Below, piece after piece: positions 35,810-44,930 of a stretch of DNA of 64,000 nt. Numbering within the stretch: the first letter of the stretch is position 1; each line of letters begins with the position of its first letter. The notes under the pieces are model-generated. The model was not told where the DNA came from. It saw only the letters and a program-made list of their open reading frames with translations, and did not search any database. A program made the translations under genes and the position numbers. This DNA is from Streptomyces sp. NBC_01571 (GTDB lineage: Bacteria; Actinomycetota; Actinomycetes; Streptomycetales; Streptomycetaceae): the NCBI RefSeq assembly GCF_026339875.1, contig NZ_JAPEPZ010000001.1:6696001-6760000 (forward strand). The letters are read 5' to 3'.

Positions 35810-36400
35810 TCACTTGAGGCGGTCGCGGACACGCCCTCTCATCGAGGCCATCGTGAAGCCGCGGGGGTCGACCTTGCCGGGCTGCCACTCCAGGTGGCCG
35901 ATGACCGAGCGCTCCGTCCAGCCGTGATGGCGGCAGATCGCGGCCGCGACCTTCTCGATCGCCTCCAGCTGGACCTCGGGCCAGGGGTCCCTGCCGTTGC
36001 CGAGGTTCTCGCACTCGAAGCCGTAGAAGTGGCGGTTGCCGTCGGTGTTCGCCTCGTTGTCCGCGGGGAGCGCCTTCTCCGCGATCACGGCACGCAGCAC
36101 GTCGTCGTCGCCCAGGCCCGCGTGGTTGACCCGGCCGTAGCCCACGAGGTGCACGACGCCGTCCTTGGTGATGACACCGTGGCACAGGGGTCCCGGCAGG
36201 TCGGCGCGGCCCGTGCGGCAGAGGCCGATGGTGTGCTCGTCGCCCGAGGAGGCCGTGTGGTGGATCATCACCCCGTACACCGGGCCCCACGGCCCCTTGT
36301 GATTGCGGTTGTGATGCTCCCACTCGCCGACCTCGACGACGGTGGCGCCTTCCCTCCTGAGCCGGTCCACGAAACCGGCCGCGGACATGGGTGAAGCCAT
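35810..36400 (-). CDS. N-acetylmuramoyl-L-alanine amidase (amidase_2 / PGRP fold)
   Basis: 196 residues. Zinc amidase motifs: VMIHHTASS (first zinc His), NHAGLGDDD, FYGFECENLGNG and VIGHLEWQPGKVDP (second His and the DP that supplies the third ligand). It cleaves the bond between MurNAc and the stem peptide. No signal peptide is seen, so export, if any, is non-classical; phage-like endolysin origin is possible. A GGAGG site lies 5 bases before the ATG. The frame continues upstream, but this start has the best site. Confidence 0.88.
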   Translation of the reverse strand: MASPMSAAGFVDRLRREGATVVEVGEWEHHNRNHKGPWGPVYGVMIHHTASSGDEHTIGLCRTGRADLPGPLCHGVITKDGVVHLVGYGRVNHAGLGDDDVLRAVIAEKALPADNEANTDGNRHFYGFECENLGNGRDPWPEVQLEAIEKVAAAICRHHGWTERSVIGHLEWQPGKVDPRGFTMASMRGRVRDRLK

Positions 36401-36548
36401 GACCGCCTCCTTCGCGCTGCACGCCGGCCACCGGGCGCGGCCGTCTCGTACCGCCGCTTCTACCCGGAACCGGACGCTCCGGGTTGCCCGTTCGTACAGC
36501 GTGCGAGCCGATCCGGTCAGGGCCGGGCGCGCGTCGGGGCGGCGCCGC

Positions 36549-36782
36549 TCAGGAGCGCAGGAACGCGTCCCCGTTCGCCGCGATGTGGCTCTCCAGGGCC
36601 TGGAGAGCCTGCTGGGTCGCCTCGGGGGACCCGCTGCCGCGCCGCTCCGCGTAGTACGCCGCGCCGAGTCTCTTGAGGAGGTCGGCACCCGCCCGCTGGG
36701 CCTGCACCTCGTCCAGCTTCTGCTTGCCCTGCGTGAGCCCTCGCTGCGCCTGTTCCTTGGCGCGGTCCAGGAAGCCTGCCAT
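36549..36782 (-). CDS. Small conserved hypothetical helical protein
   Basis: 77 residues: an amphipathic, charged helix (MAGFLDRAKEQAQRGLTQGKQKLDEVQ) and a second helical part (LLKRLGAAYYAERRG...ALQALESHIAANGD). No signal, cysteines or membrane segment. A family of such short proteins is common in Streptomyces, with no assigned function. A GGGAGACGGCG sequence precedes the ATG. Confidence 0.7.
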   Translation of the reverse strand: MAGFLDRAKEQAQRGLTQGKQKLDEVQAQRAGADLLKRLGAAYYAERRGSGSPEATQQALQALESHIAANGDAFLRS

Positions 36783-37070
36783 CGCCGTCTCCCGTCGTCG
36801 TCCGTCGAAGTGTCAAACGGTTGGCCGGATCTTGGAGTTCCCGAGCGCGACGACATCAGGCTGTTCGACGGTGCGGGCCCCGAACGTTCGATAGCGCGGC
36901 GTGACGATTCCGGACGTCAGGGTTCCGCACGATTCGCCCACTCGACAAAGTGCGCGTCTCTGCCCAATCCGACGTGATCCATTCCCCCTCATTCGTGTAA
37001 TAGCACCGGCACGCTCCGTGATGGAAGGCTGGGCGACGCAGATCAGTGCATGACCGGGAGGGCAATTTTC

Positions 37071-38477
37071 ATGTCGGTAGGCGAAGAGGTCCGTTCGGGT
37101 CAGGGCAGGCCGCAGCAGAGTCTCGGCACATCGGCCGCGCGGAACCTGGCCACCACCACCAAGTCCGCACCCCAGATGCAGGAGATCAGTTCACGGTGGC
37201 TGCTGCGCATGCTCCCGTGGGTGAACGTGCAGGGTGGCACGTACCGCGTGAACCGGCGGCTCAGCTACTCCGTGGGCGACGGCAGGGTGACGTTCGTGAA
37301 GACCGGTGACCGCGTCCAGGTCATCCCCGCCGAGCTCGGCGAGCTGACCGTCCTGCGGTCCTACGAGGATCAGGAGGTGCTCGGCGAGCTCGCCCAGCGC
37401 TGCCAGCAGCGGGAGTTCGCGCCGGGCGAAGTGCTCGCCTCGTTCGGCAGTCCGTCCGACGAGGTGTTCCTGCTCGCCCACGGCAAGGTCGAGAAGATCG
37501 GCACGGGTCCCTACGGCGACGACGCGGTCCTCGGCGTCCTCGCCGACGGCGCGTACTTCGGCGAGCAGGCGCTCATCGACCCGGACGCCATCTGGGAGTA
37601 CACGGCCCGCGCCGTCACCGCGGTCACCGTGCTCACACTGCCCCGCCAGGACCTGGAACAGGTCGCGGAGCGCGCCGAGTCCCTGCGCACCCACCTCCAG
37701 CAGCTGCGGGCGATCCCTGAGCAGCGCACCAACAAGTACGGCGAGAAGGAGATCGACCTCGCGGCCGGCCACACCGGAGAGGAGGACATCCCCGGCACCT
37801 TCGTGGACTACGAGGCCGCGCCGCGCGAGTACGAACTGAGCATCGCCCAGACGGTACTGCGCCTGCACACACGCGTGGCCGATCTCTACAACCAGCCGAT
37901 GAACCAGACCGAGCAGCAGCTCCGCCTCACCGTCGAGGCACTGAAGGAGCGCCAGGAGCACGAGCTCATCAACAACCGGGAGTTCGGACTGCTCAACAAC
38001 TGCGAGTACGACCAGCGGCTGCAACCGCACGACGGCGTTCCGAGCCCCGACGACCTCGACGAACTGCTCAGTCGCAGGCGCGGGACCAAGCTGCTGCTCG
38101 CCCACCCGCGCGCGATCTCCGCGATCGGCCGCGAGTGCAACAAGCGGGGGCTGGTCCCGGAGAGCGTCGAGATCGCGGGCAACCGCATCCCGACCTGGCG
38201 CGGTGTCCCGATCTTCCCGTGCAACAAGATCCCGGTCAGTGACGCCCGTACGACGTCGATCATCGCCCTGCGTACCGGCGAGGCCGAGCAGGGTGTCATC
38301 GGGCTCCAGCAGGCGGGCATCCCGGACGAGATCGAGCCGAGCACGTCGGTGCGCTTCATGGGCATCAACGAACAGGCGATCATCTCCTACCTGGTGACGG
38401 CGTACTACTCGGCCGCGGTCCTCGTCCCGGACGCCCTCGGCATCCTGGAGAACGTCGAGATCGGCCGCTGGCGGTGA
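37071..38477 (+). CDS. EshA-type family 2B encapsulin shell protein with cyclic-nucleotide-binding domain
   Basis: 468 residues. HK97-like elements flank an inserted domain. The N-terminal part is about 1-100 (DYEDQEVLG at the junction). A Crp/Fnr-type cyclic-nucleotide-binding fold spans about 100-205 ([25 protein letters not shown]; cassette F163-G-E-Q-A-L168 and R180). A long helical C-terminal shell domain is about 245-468 ([72 protein letters not shown]). This layout is that of EshA, now classed as a family 2B encapsulin. ATG 37071 has a GGGAGGG site; an earlier ATG at 37050 would bury it. Its stop overlaps the polyprenyl synthase GTG, the expected cargo partner. Confidence 0.9.
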   Translation: MSVGEEVRSGQGRPQQSLGTSAARNLATTTKSAPQMQEISSRWLLRMLPWVNVQGGTYRVNRRLSYSVGDGRVTFVKTGDRVQVIPAELGELTVLRSYEDQEVLGELAQRCQQREFAPGEVLASFGSPSDEVFLLAHGKVEKIGTGPYGDDAVLGVLADGAYFGEQALIDPDAIWEYTARAVTAVTVLTLPRQDLEQVAERAESLRTHLQQLRAIPEQRTNKYGEKEIDLAAGHTGEEDIPGTFVDYEAAPREYELSIAQTVLRLHTRVADLYNQPMNQTEQQLRLTVEALKERQEHELINNREFGLLNNCEYDQRLQPHDGVPSPDDLDELLSRRRGTKLLLAHPRAISAIGRECNKRGLVPESVEIAGNRIPTWRGVPIFPCNKIPVSDARTTSIIALRTGEAEQGVIGLQQAGIPDEIEPSTSVRFMGINEQAIISYLVTAYYSAAVLVPDALGILENVEIGRWR

Positions 38478-39655
38478 CCTTCCCGACACCGGCCACCGTT
38501 TTCCCGCCGGACCGGACGGGCAGACCGGGCAGAGCGAAGCCCCAGCAGAGCGCGGCCGAGGCCCTCGACGGACGGAGTCCTCTCGGCGGGCTCATGGACG
38601 GGAGGCCCATGCCACAACAGGTTCCGCCCGTCACGCCCGACGGGCAGGAAGCGGCCGGCATCCTGGAGCGCGCGCGGGCGTCCGTCGACCCCGAGCTGCG
38701 CAGAGCCGTCGACTCGCTGCCGGGTTCGATGCGCCGGATCGCGCTCTACCACTTCGGCTGGGAGCACGCGGACGGCGCCCCGGCGGCGGGCAACGCGGGC
38801 AAGGCGATCCGGCCCGCCCTCGTGCTCACCGCCGCGGGAGCGCTCGGCGGGCAGCAGGCGTCGGCCGTACGGGCGGCCGCCGCGGTGGAGCTGATCCACA
38901 ACTTCACCCTGCTGCACGACGACGTCATGGACCGGGACACCACCCGCAGACACCGGCCCACCGCGTGGACCGTGTTCGGCGACGCCGCCGCGATCCTCGC
39001 GGGGGACGCCCTGCAGGCGCTCGCCCAGCGGATGATGGCCGAGGACCCGCATCCGGCGTCCTCGGCCGCCGCCGCCCGGCTCGCGTCCTGCGTCGTCGAG
39101 CTGTGCGAGGGGCAGCACACCGACACGGCCATGGAGAAACGCAGCCCCGGCGAGGTCACCCTCGACGAGTGCCTCGCCATGGCCGAGGCGAAGACGGGCG
39201 CGTTGATCGGCTGTGCCTGCGCGATCGGCGGGCTCTACGCGGGAGCGGACGACGAGGACGTCGAGGCACTGGACGCGTTCGGCCGGGAGGCCGGGCTCGC
39301 CTTCCAGCTGATCGACGACGTGATCGGGATCTGGGGGGACCCGAGCCGTACCGGCAAGCCGGCCGGGGCGGACCTCATCGCCCGCAAGAAGTCCCTGCCC
39401 GTGGTGGCCGCGCTCGCCTCCGGCACCCCGGCGGCGACGGAACTCGCCGAACTGTACGGAGTTCCCTACGAGAAAGGTGAGTTGGACCGCACGGTGCTGG
39501 CCGTGGAGCGGGCGGGGGGCCGCGACTGGGCGCAGCTCCAGGCGGCCGACCGGATGTCCCGGGCGATGCACGAACTGTCCCGGGCGATCCCGGACCCGGA
39601 GGCCGCGGGCGGTCTCCTGGCACTCGCGGAGTTTGTCACGCGACGCAGTAACTGA
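38474..39655 (+). CDS. Polyprenyl diphosphate synthase, predicted encapsulin cargo
   Basis: 393 residues. Makes prenyl diphosphates from IPP and an allylic primer. Motifs: GKAIRP (109-114), first aspartate-rich motif D149-D-V-M-D153 with Phe at position -5, and second motif D281-D282-V-I-G...D289, in which the usual last Asp of DDxxD is Gly. The -5 aromatic suggests a short product (C15-C20); this is inference. Residues 1-57 are an extra, Pro/Gly/Arg-rich, probably disordered extension absent from ordinary synthases; such tails load cargo into family 2 encapsulins. The GTG start overlaps the shell-gene stop (GTGA), so shell and enzyme are translationally coupled. Confidence 0.9.
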   Translation: MTFPTPATVFPPDRTGRPGRAKPQQSAAEALDGRSPLGGLMDGRPMPQQVPPVTPDGQEAAGILERARASVDPELRRAVDSLPGSMRRIALYHFGWEHADGAPAAGNAGKAIRPALVLTAAGALGGQQASAVRAAAAVELIHNFTLLHDDVMDRDTTRRHRPTAWTVFGDAAAILAGDALQALAQRMMAEDPHPASSAAAARLASCVVELCEGQHTDTAMEKRSPGEVTLDECLAMAEAKTGALIGCACAIGGLYAGADDEDVEALDAFGREAGLAFQLIDDVIGIWGDPSRTGKPAGADLIARKKSLPVVAALASGTPAATELAELYGVPYEKGELDRTVLAVERAGGRDWAQLQAADRMSRAMHELSRAIPDPEAAGGLLALAEFVTRRSN

Positions 39656-39689
39656 AGCCGCCGAACGGCGGTTGAAGACCCCGGAGCCA

Positions 39690-39727
39690 CCGGGACCGTA
39701 CGGCACCTGACCTCCGTACGGTCCCGG
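39690..39727 (+). terminator. Terminator of the encapsulin operon
   Basis: Fourteen-base perfect arms (39690-39703 and 39714-39727), 10-base loop, 34 bases past the synthase stop. It closes the two-gene operon. Confidence 0.8.
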
Positions 39728-39851
39728 GCTCCGGCCGGGGCGGATCCCGCGCATCCCCACGGTGCGCGGGGCCCGCCCCTCTGCCGCGCGTGATCCCCGC
39801 TAGGCTTCGACGGCCGTACGGCCAGGGGCGGTTGAGGGGAAGGGGCGGGAC

Positions 39852-40478
39852 ATGGGCGTGGCGATACGGGTGGCGGCCGAGGACGATCGCGAACGGGTCG
39901 TCCAGTTGCTCGACGACGCGTTCCGGGACGACCCGGTGAGCGGCTGGGTCTTCCCGGACGCGGCACACCGCCGTGACCGGCATCCCCGGCTGATGGCGGT
40001 GTTCGCCGACATCGTGTTCGCCGAGGGCCGTGTCGACATCACGGAGGACGGCGCGGCGTGCGCGCTGTGGCTGTCGGTGTCCGCCGACGCGGACGGGGAC
40101 CACGCCGACCACGCGGACGAGGACGGTCCGGTCCAGCTGCGCGAGGCGGTGGACCCGGACAACGTACGGGTCGAACTGGTGGGCCGGCTCACCGCCGAGA
40201 TCCACCCCTCCGGCCGCGCCCACGAGTATCTGTGGATGATCGCCGTGGCGCCGGAGCGCCAGGGCGAGGGTCTCGGCAGCGCGCTCGTCCGGTCGGTTCT
40301 CGACCGCTGCGACCAGGAGGGTGTCCCCGCCTATCTGGAGGCCAGCAACGAGCGCAGCCGCGCACTCTACGAGCGGCTCGGGTTCGGTCACACCGGCCGG
40401 CCCCTCGACCTGCCGGACGGCCCGCGCATGTGGCCGATGTGGCGCGAACCGCGGGCGGGGTCGGCCTCTGGGGCGTAG
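39852..40478 (+). CDS. GNAT-family N-acetyltransferase
   Basis: 208 residues. The acetyl-CoA motif is IAVAPERQGEGLGSALVRSVLDRC, followed by AYLEASNERSRALYERLGF. An N-terminal half with an acidic insert (SADADGDHADHADEDGP, about 77-93) is unusual. Substrate unknown. A -10-like TAGGCT about 50 bases upstream and a GAGGGGAAGGGGCGG stretch before ATG support an independent gene after the encapsulin terminator. Confidence 0.88.
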   Translation: MGVAIRVAAEDDRERVVQLLDDAFRDDPVSGWVFPDAAHRRDRHPRLMAVFADIVFAEGRVDITEDGAACALWLSVSADADGDHADHADEDGPVQLREAVDPDNVRVELVGRLTAEIHPSGRAHEYLWMIAVAPERQGEGLGSALVRSVLDRCDQEGVPAYLEASNERSRALYERLGFGHTGRPLDLPDGPRMWPMWREPRAGSASGA

Positions 40479-40625
40479 CCGGCGCGGGGGCCCCGGCCCG
40501 GGCCGCCCGCGCGCCCGGCCGTGCGGGAGGTGCGGGCTCGCGGGCCCCTCGGTGGGGGTCCCGGGTGCGGTGGGGGCCATGGAAGGCCGCGCGGGCGCGC
40601 ACGGGCGCCGAAGCGGGTCCCGCCC

Positions 40626-40631
40626 TACCCT
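40626..40631 (+). promoter_or_regulatory. -10 element of a leaderless mRNA
   Basis: TACCCT with 6 bases (GGAGGC) to the ATG at 40638; the same bases could also serve as a ribosome-binding site, but are too close to the start. Confidence 0.5.
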
Positions 40632-40637
40632 GGAGGC

Positions 40638-40901
40638 ATGGGCACCGATGAGTATGTCTGCCCCGCCTGTGAGCAGCCGGTCGCCACGGTCGTACGGCGC
40701 CGCAAGACGCTGGGCGCGTTCGTCCCCGTCTGGGGTCCCGGTCCCTGCCACAACCCGCGGTGCGAGGCGTGCGTGGAGTCCGCGTCCTCCGCGGATACGC
40801 GTGATCCGGGAGAGGCCGGCGCGTCCCGGTGGCCCCGTGATCCCGGGCGGACGGCCGAACGGCGGCAGACGGCGGCGGAACAGGCCACGGAGAATTCCTG
40901 A
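40638..40901 (+). CDS. Small zinc-ribbon-like hypothetical protein
   Basis: 87 residues. Four cysteines in two pairs (YVCPACEQP near the start and CHNPRCEAC at about 37-45) suggest a small zinc ribbon; the C-terminal half is hydrophilic and probably disordered. No known family recognised. The start is preceded by a -10 box at leaderless spacing. Convergent with the DUF1275 gene. Confidence 0.65.
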   Translation: MGTDEYVCPACEQPVATVVRRRKTLGAFVPVWGPGPCHNPRCEACVESASSADTRDPGEAGASRWPRDPGRTAERRQTAAEQATENS

Positions 40902-40959
40902 TCCGTGCGCCCCTGCTCGCCGGGTTCTCCGGCCGGGGCTCGCGGGGGTGCCGAGTCTG

Positions 40960-41712
40960 TCAGGCCGGGGGAGGCCGATGGTGGGGCAGGTCGGCGTGGA
41001 CCCCCGACAACGCCAGCGCCATGACGGCCGTCGCGACGACGAGGAGCGCGCGGCCCGTCCCCCACGGCGCCATGAGCGTGCCCAGGGTCCCGCCCACGAA
41101 CATGCCGCAGACGGTCGCGGTGAGACGGGTGCGCGCGAGTCGTCGCAGCTCCCCCTGCTCGCCGGCCGGGACCCGTGGCGCGGTGGCGACGTCCGCCACC
41201 AGCTGGACCAGGGACATCTGGAGGAGGAGCGTCGGCATGCCCGGCACCGCCACGCGCAGGACGACGGCGGACCTCACTCCCATGGCGAGGGCCACGACCG
41301 CGAGGGGGACCAGATCGGGATCATGAGCGAGCGAACCCGTCCCGCCGCGCAGCAGGGCCAGTGTCCCCGCGACCGCGAGAAGCACCCCCTCGGTGCCCAG
41401 CGCCGCCGGGAACCAGCGGTGTCCCCGCGCGGTGAGCGCGCGGATCGCGAAGGAGGCCGTGGCCACCCCGGCGGCGAACGTCACGAGCGCGACGGCGGGC
41501 CGGATCACGGAGACCGGGCCCGATCCGGCCCACGCGAAGGTCAGGAACAGCACATTGCCCGTCTCGAGCGCGGCGAACACCTGACCCATGGTCAGGAAGG
41601 TGATCGCGTCGACCGCCCCCGCCACCACGGTGAGCACCGTCATGATCGCGGTCCTGCGGTGCTCGGCATGGCCGAGGAAAGCGGGTACGGAGGCGGCTGA
41701 GCTTTCGGGCAT
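40960..41712 (-). CDS. DUF1275 (YoaK-type) membrane protein
   Basis: 250 residues with six hydrophobic segments. The family pattern VVAGAVDAITFLTMGQVFAALETGNVLFL (GxVDAxxFL...xxNxxF) is clear near residue 30. Function of DUF1275 proteins is unknown; a transporter role is often supposed. ATG taken; a TTG two codons upstream is less likely. Divergently oriented neighbours give no functional clue. Confidence 0.85.
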   Translation of the reverse strand: MPESSAASVPAFLGHAEHRRTAIMTVLTVVAGAVDAITFLTMGQVFAALETGNVLFLTFAWAGSGPVSVIRPAVALVTFAAGVATASFAIRALTARGHRWFPAALGTEGVLLAVAGTLALLRGGTGSLAHDPDLVPLAVVALAMGVRSAVVLRVAVPGMPTLLLQMSLVQLVADVATAPRVPAGEQGELRRLARTRLTATVCGMFVGGTLGTLMAPWGTGRALLVVATAVMALALSGVHADLPHHRPPPA

Positions 41713-41896
41713 GGGCAAGTCTCAGCAGATCGCGGGCCGGAGGGGTCGACCCCTGGGCGACACGCAGGGGGAGTACCGCCGTCTGCCGCAGCCGTCGCCG
41801 GCCGCGGCGGACGGGCGCGACATCGTCGCGACCCGCTCCCGAGAGCACTGACCGCCCGCCGCCACGGCATCCGCCCCGGAGACCGACCGAGGGGGC

Positions 41897-42463
41897 CTAC
41901 CGGCCCGCGGTCACGGCCTTGAGTTCGGCCAGTGATTCCCGCACCAGCCGTGCCATCTCGCGTTCCTCGGTCGCCAAGATCCAGCGCTCGAAGCCGACCT
42001 TGAAGACGGCGACCCCGGCCTCCGCGGTCAGGCTCGCGGCCGGCTCCGTGACGCCGCGCCCGCGCAGGGCGCCGGCGAGCGCGGCCGCCATCGAGGCGAG
42101 CTTGATCAGCTCGCGCTCCTGGAGTTCCGTGTTCGCCATGATCACAGCCTGCCGTGCGCGCGCGAAGTCGCGGCGGTCGGCGAACACCTCGGAGACCGCG
42201 TCGAGCCCCACCGCCATCGCGTCGATCGGCGCGGCGGACTCCGGAGCGTCGGCGACCGCCCGTACGAAGAGCTCCTGCAACTGGCCGGAGCCGGCGAACA
42301 GCACCTCGCGCTTGTCGGCGTAGTGCCGGAAGAAGGTGCGCTCCGTGAGTCCGGCCCGTCTGGCGATCTCCGCCACCGTGGTCTGTTCGAAGCCGCGCTC
42401 GCTGTAGAGCTCCAACGCCGCCTTCGCCAGGCGCCCGCGCGCGTTCGGCTCCCATCTACCCAT
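41897..42463 (-). CDS. TetR-family transcriptional regulator
   Basis: 188 residues. N-terminal TetR HTH (about 10-57: LYSERGFEQTTVAEIARRAGLTERTFFRHYADKREVL in two helices) with a divergent ligand-binding half. It is read away from the epimerase gene. Two near-identical palindromic repeats fill the short intergenic region, so it very likely represses itself and the neighbouring oxidoreductase and is released by a small molecule that the enzyme handles. Ligand unknown. Confidence 0.9.
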   Translation of the reverse strand: MGRWEPNARGRLAKAALELYSERGFEQTTVAEIARRAGLTERTFFRHYADKREVLFAGSGQLQELFVRAVADAPESAAPIDAMAVGLDAVSEVFADRRDFARARQAVIMANTELQERELIKLASMAAALAGALRGRGVTEPAASLTAEAGVAVFKVGFERWILATEEREMARLVRESLAELKAVTAGR

Positions 42464-42477
42464 GCGCAGATCCTACG

Positions 42478-42530
42478 TGATGACAGCAACTGACATCAGG
42501 TGCTAGCGTCGATGACAGTAACTGACATCA
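42478..42530 (+). promoter_or_regulatory. Double palindromic operator over the epimerase promoter
   Basis: Two copies of a 21-base near-palindrome (GATGACAGcAACTGACATCA, 42478-42498 and 42510-42530; inner arms TGATGxCAG / CTGxCATCA) are spaced 32 bases apart, three helical turns. A promoter fits between: TGACAG at 42481-42486, 17-base spacer, TAGCGT at 42504-42509. Operator 1 covers the -35, operator 2 the start point. Confidence 0.85.
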
Positions 42531-42549
42531 ATGGGTTTGGGGTTTCTCC

Positions 42550-43476
42550 ATGCGCATCTTCGTGACCGGCGCGTCCGGGTGGATCGGTTCCGCCGTCGTT
42601 CCCGAGCTGACCGAGGCGGGGCACCGGGTCGTCGGACTCGCCCGCTCCGAGGCCTCCGCCGACGCGCTCACCGCGGCCGGGGTGGAGGTGGTCCGCGGCA
42701 CCATCGACGATCTCGACGTGCTCCGGGACACGGCCGCGGCGTCGGACGGGGTGATCCACCTGGCCTTCAAGCACGACATCGCCTTCGCCGGCGGTTTCCA
42801 GGGCGCCGCCGAGGCCGATCGGCGCGCCGTCGACATCCTCGGTGACGCGCTCGCGGGCACCGACCGCCCCTTCGTCCTCGCCTCCGGCGTGCTGGGCCTC
42901 GCCCCCGGCCGGCCGGCCACCGAGCGGGACATGCCCGCCCTCGACGGCTCGCCGATCTCGATCCGGATGGCCACCGCCCAGGCGGTGCTCGCACTTGCCT
43001 CGCGCGGGGTGCGCTCGTCCGTGGTGCGGCTCTCTCCGACCTGCCACGGCGACGGGGACAACGGTTTCATGGCGGCCCTGGTCGCCATCGCCCGCGCCAA
43101 GGGCGTCTCCGGCTACCTCGGCGACGGTGCCAACCGCTGGCCGGCCGTCCACCGTCTGGACGCGGCACGGCTGTTCCGGCTCGCACTCGAGAAGGCGCCC
43201 GCCGGGGCGGTGCTGCACGGTGTCGCGGAGGAGGGCGTCGAGCTCCGTGACGTCGCCGGCGTGATCGGCCGTCACCTCGACGTGCCGGTGACCGCCGTGG
43301 CGCCCGAGGAGGCGACCGGGCACTTCGCCTGGCTGGGAGCCTTCCTCGGCCTCGACTCCCCGGCGTCGAACACCCTCACCCGCGAGCTGGTGGGCTGGGA
43401 GCCGGCTCACCCCGGTCTCCTGGAAGACCTCGACAAGGGCCACTACTTCACCGACACGACCGACACCCACGCCTGA
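42550..43476 (+). CDS. NAD(P)-dependent epimerase/dehydratase (extended SDR)
   Basis: 308 residues. N-terminal Rossmann motif TGASGWIGSAVVPEL (GxxGxxG) and acidic/basic switch region. The typical YxxxK of catalytic extended SDRs is not evident (AQAVLALASRG instead), so it may be an atypical SDR that binds nucleotide without epimerising sugars. Divergent partner of the TetR gene with shared operators, so substrate-inducible expression is expected. Confidence 0.87.
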   Translation: MRIFVTGASGWIGSAVVPELTEAGHRVVGLARSEASADALTAAGVEVVRGTIDDLDVLRDTAAASDGVIHLAFKHDIAFAGGFQGAAEADRRAVDILGDALAGTDRPFVLASGVLGLAPGRPATERDMPALDGSPISIRMATAQAVLALASRGVRSSVVRLSPTCHGDGDNGFMAALVAIARAKGVSGYLGDGANRWPAVHRLDAARLFRLALEKAPAGAVLHGVAEEGVELRDVAGVIGRHLDVPVTAVAPEEATGHFAWLGAFLGLDSPASNTLTRELVGWEPAHPGLLEDLDKGHYFTDTTDTHA

Positions 43477-43632
43477 CCGTCGTGGAGGCGCCCCGCGCGG
43501 TACGTGTCGAGTGCCGTGCGGGGAGCGCGTCCGCGGGGCCGGTCCCCCCGGCGAGGAACGGAAGGGAAGGGAGGGGAGGGAGGGGAGGGAGGGGAGCTGG
43601 GAGGGGAAGCCGAGGCCGTACACCCGACGCCG

Positions 43633-43638
43633 TAGCGT
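43633..43638 (+). promoter_or_regulatory. -10 element of the leaderless DUF952 mRNA
   Basis: TAGCGT ending 6 bases before the ATG at 43645. A 43557-43612 purine tract of repeated GGGAGGGGAGG-type units lies just upstream. Confidence 0.55.
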
Positions 43639-43644
43639 TGGGGC

Positions 43645-43977
43645 ATGTCCGAACCCCTGTTGCACATCACCGAGCGCTCGCTGTGGGACGCGGCCCGCGC
43701 GTCCGGCGCGTACGAGATGTCCACCCGTGGCCGCACCCTCGGGGAGGAGGGCTTCATCCACTGCTCGACGCGGGCCCAGCTCCCGCGGATCGCATCCTTC
43801 CTGTACGGGGCCTACGAGGGTCCCGACGACCTGGTGGTCCTGGTCGTCGACGCCGAACGGCTGGAGGTGCCCGTGCGGTACGAGGCCGTGAAGCCCGGCG
43901 GCGAGGAGTTCCCGCACGTCTACGGGCCGATCCCGGTCTCGGCGGTGGTGGACGTGGAGGTGTGGGAGCCGGCCTAG
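43645..43977 (+). CDS. DUF952 family protein
   Basis: 110 residues. Family landmarks: LLHITERSLWDAA at the start, EEGFIHCSTRAQLPRIASFLYG in the middle and FPHVYGPIPVSAVVDV near the end. DUF952 proteins are small, cytoplasmic and of unknown function (loosely linked to glutathione S-transferase-like annotations). Standalone gene with its own leaderless promoter. Confidence 0.85.
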   Translation: MSEPLLHITERSLWDAARASGAYEMSTRGRTLGEEGFIHCSTRAQLPRIASFLYGAYEGPDDLVVLVVDAERLEVPVRYEAVKPGGEEFPHVYGPIPVSAVVDVEVWEPA

Positions 43978-44055
43978 GTGTATCGCCGGCGGTCGGGCGT
44001 CCGCGGACGCCGGGGGACCGCCTGGGCCGGGGGACCGCCTGGACCGGGAGGCCGC

Positions 44056-44841
44056 CTAGACCGGGAGGCCGCCGGTGCCCGGGTCGCGGCCCGTCAGGCA
44101 GTACGTGCCGCCGGCCGGGTCCCGCATCACGGCCCAGTGCGTGCCGCGGCCGACGAGGGTGGCGCCCAGGCCCTCGTGGTGGGCGCGGACGGCCTCGATG
44201 TCCGAGCAGGCGAGGTCGAGGTGGGCCGAGGCGGGGCGATCGGTGCCGAGGCGTTGCAGGAGGATGCGGACGGGCAGGGCGGCGGGCGGCCTGATCACAT
44301 GGAACTCCGGGAGCGAGCCGGGGTGGGACTCCCATCCGGTCAGGCCGCTCCAGAAGGCGATCTCCGCCTCGTACCGGGAGGGGGCCATGTCGACGCACAC
44401 CTGGTCGAGGCGGCTGATGACGCGGGCGGGTCCCTCGGCCGCCGGCGGCCGTACCGACTCCCCCTGCCACGGGACCGCGCAGAACAGCAGGCCGCCCGGG
44501 GAGCGCAGCACGGCCCAGCCCCCCTTGTCGGCGATCCCGTTGTCGGACACGGTCTCGGCTCCGAGCCGCAGGGCCGACTCCACCAGCGCCGCCACGTCCT
44601 CGACGGCGAGGTCGAGGTGCGCGCCGCCCTCGCCCTCCTCGACGCCCTGCGCCTTCAGGCAGGCGTCCGCCCCGTCGGGCAGCAGGGTCACGAACCCGTC
44701 CTGTCCGCCGCGCGGTGCGGACGGGGCGGTCCCGGTGACGGAGGTCCAGAAGGCGCGGGCCGGCCCGAAGTCCTTCCTCGGCCGGTCGATGAAGGCGTAC
44801 GTCCACCGGATGGGTTCGGTCCCGCGGATCGGTTCGGGCAT
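44056..44841 (-). CDS. Two-domain VOC (glyoxalase/bleomycin-resistance) family protein
   Basis: 261 residues made of two vicinal-oxygen-chelate modules: about 10-128 (YAFIDRPRKDFGPARAFWTSVTG ... HLDLAVEDV) and about 140-258 (LDQVCVDM... HLDLACSDIEAV...VGRGTHWAVMRDPAGGTYCLTG). Metal ligand His residues occur in AHLDLA of both halves. Substrate unknown. The frame runs far upstream into the next gene; the MPEPIRG Met is the first sensible start. A run of GGACGGGTCGGA-type repeats (about 44868-44935) lies just before it. Confidence 0.85.
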   Translation of the reverse strand: MPEPIRGTEPIRWTYAFIDRPRKDFGPARAFWTSVTGTAPSAPRGGQDGFVTLLPDGADACLKAQGVEEGEGGAHLDLAVEDVAALVESALRLGAETVSDNGIADKGGWAVLRSPGGLLFCAVPWQGESVRPPAAEGPARVISRLDQVCVDMAPSRYEAEIAFWSGLTGWESHPGSLPEFHVIRPPAALPVRILLQRLGTDRPASAHLDLACSDIEAVRAHHEGLGATLVGRGTHWAVMRDPAGGTYCLTGRDPGTGGLPV

Positions 44842-44930
44842 GGTGCGGCTCCCCCGGTCGGACGTGTCGGACGGCTCGGACGGGTCGGAACTGTTCGGAC
44901 GGGTCGGACCGTTCAGGCGGGTCGGACGGT

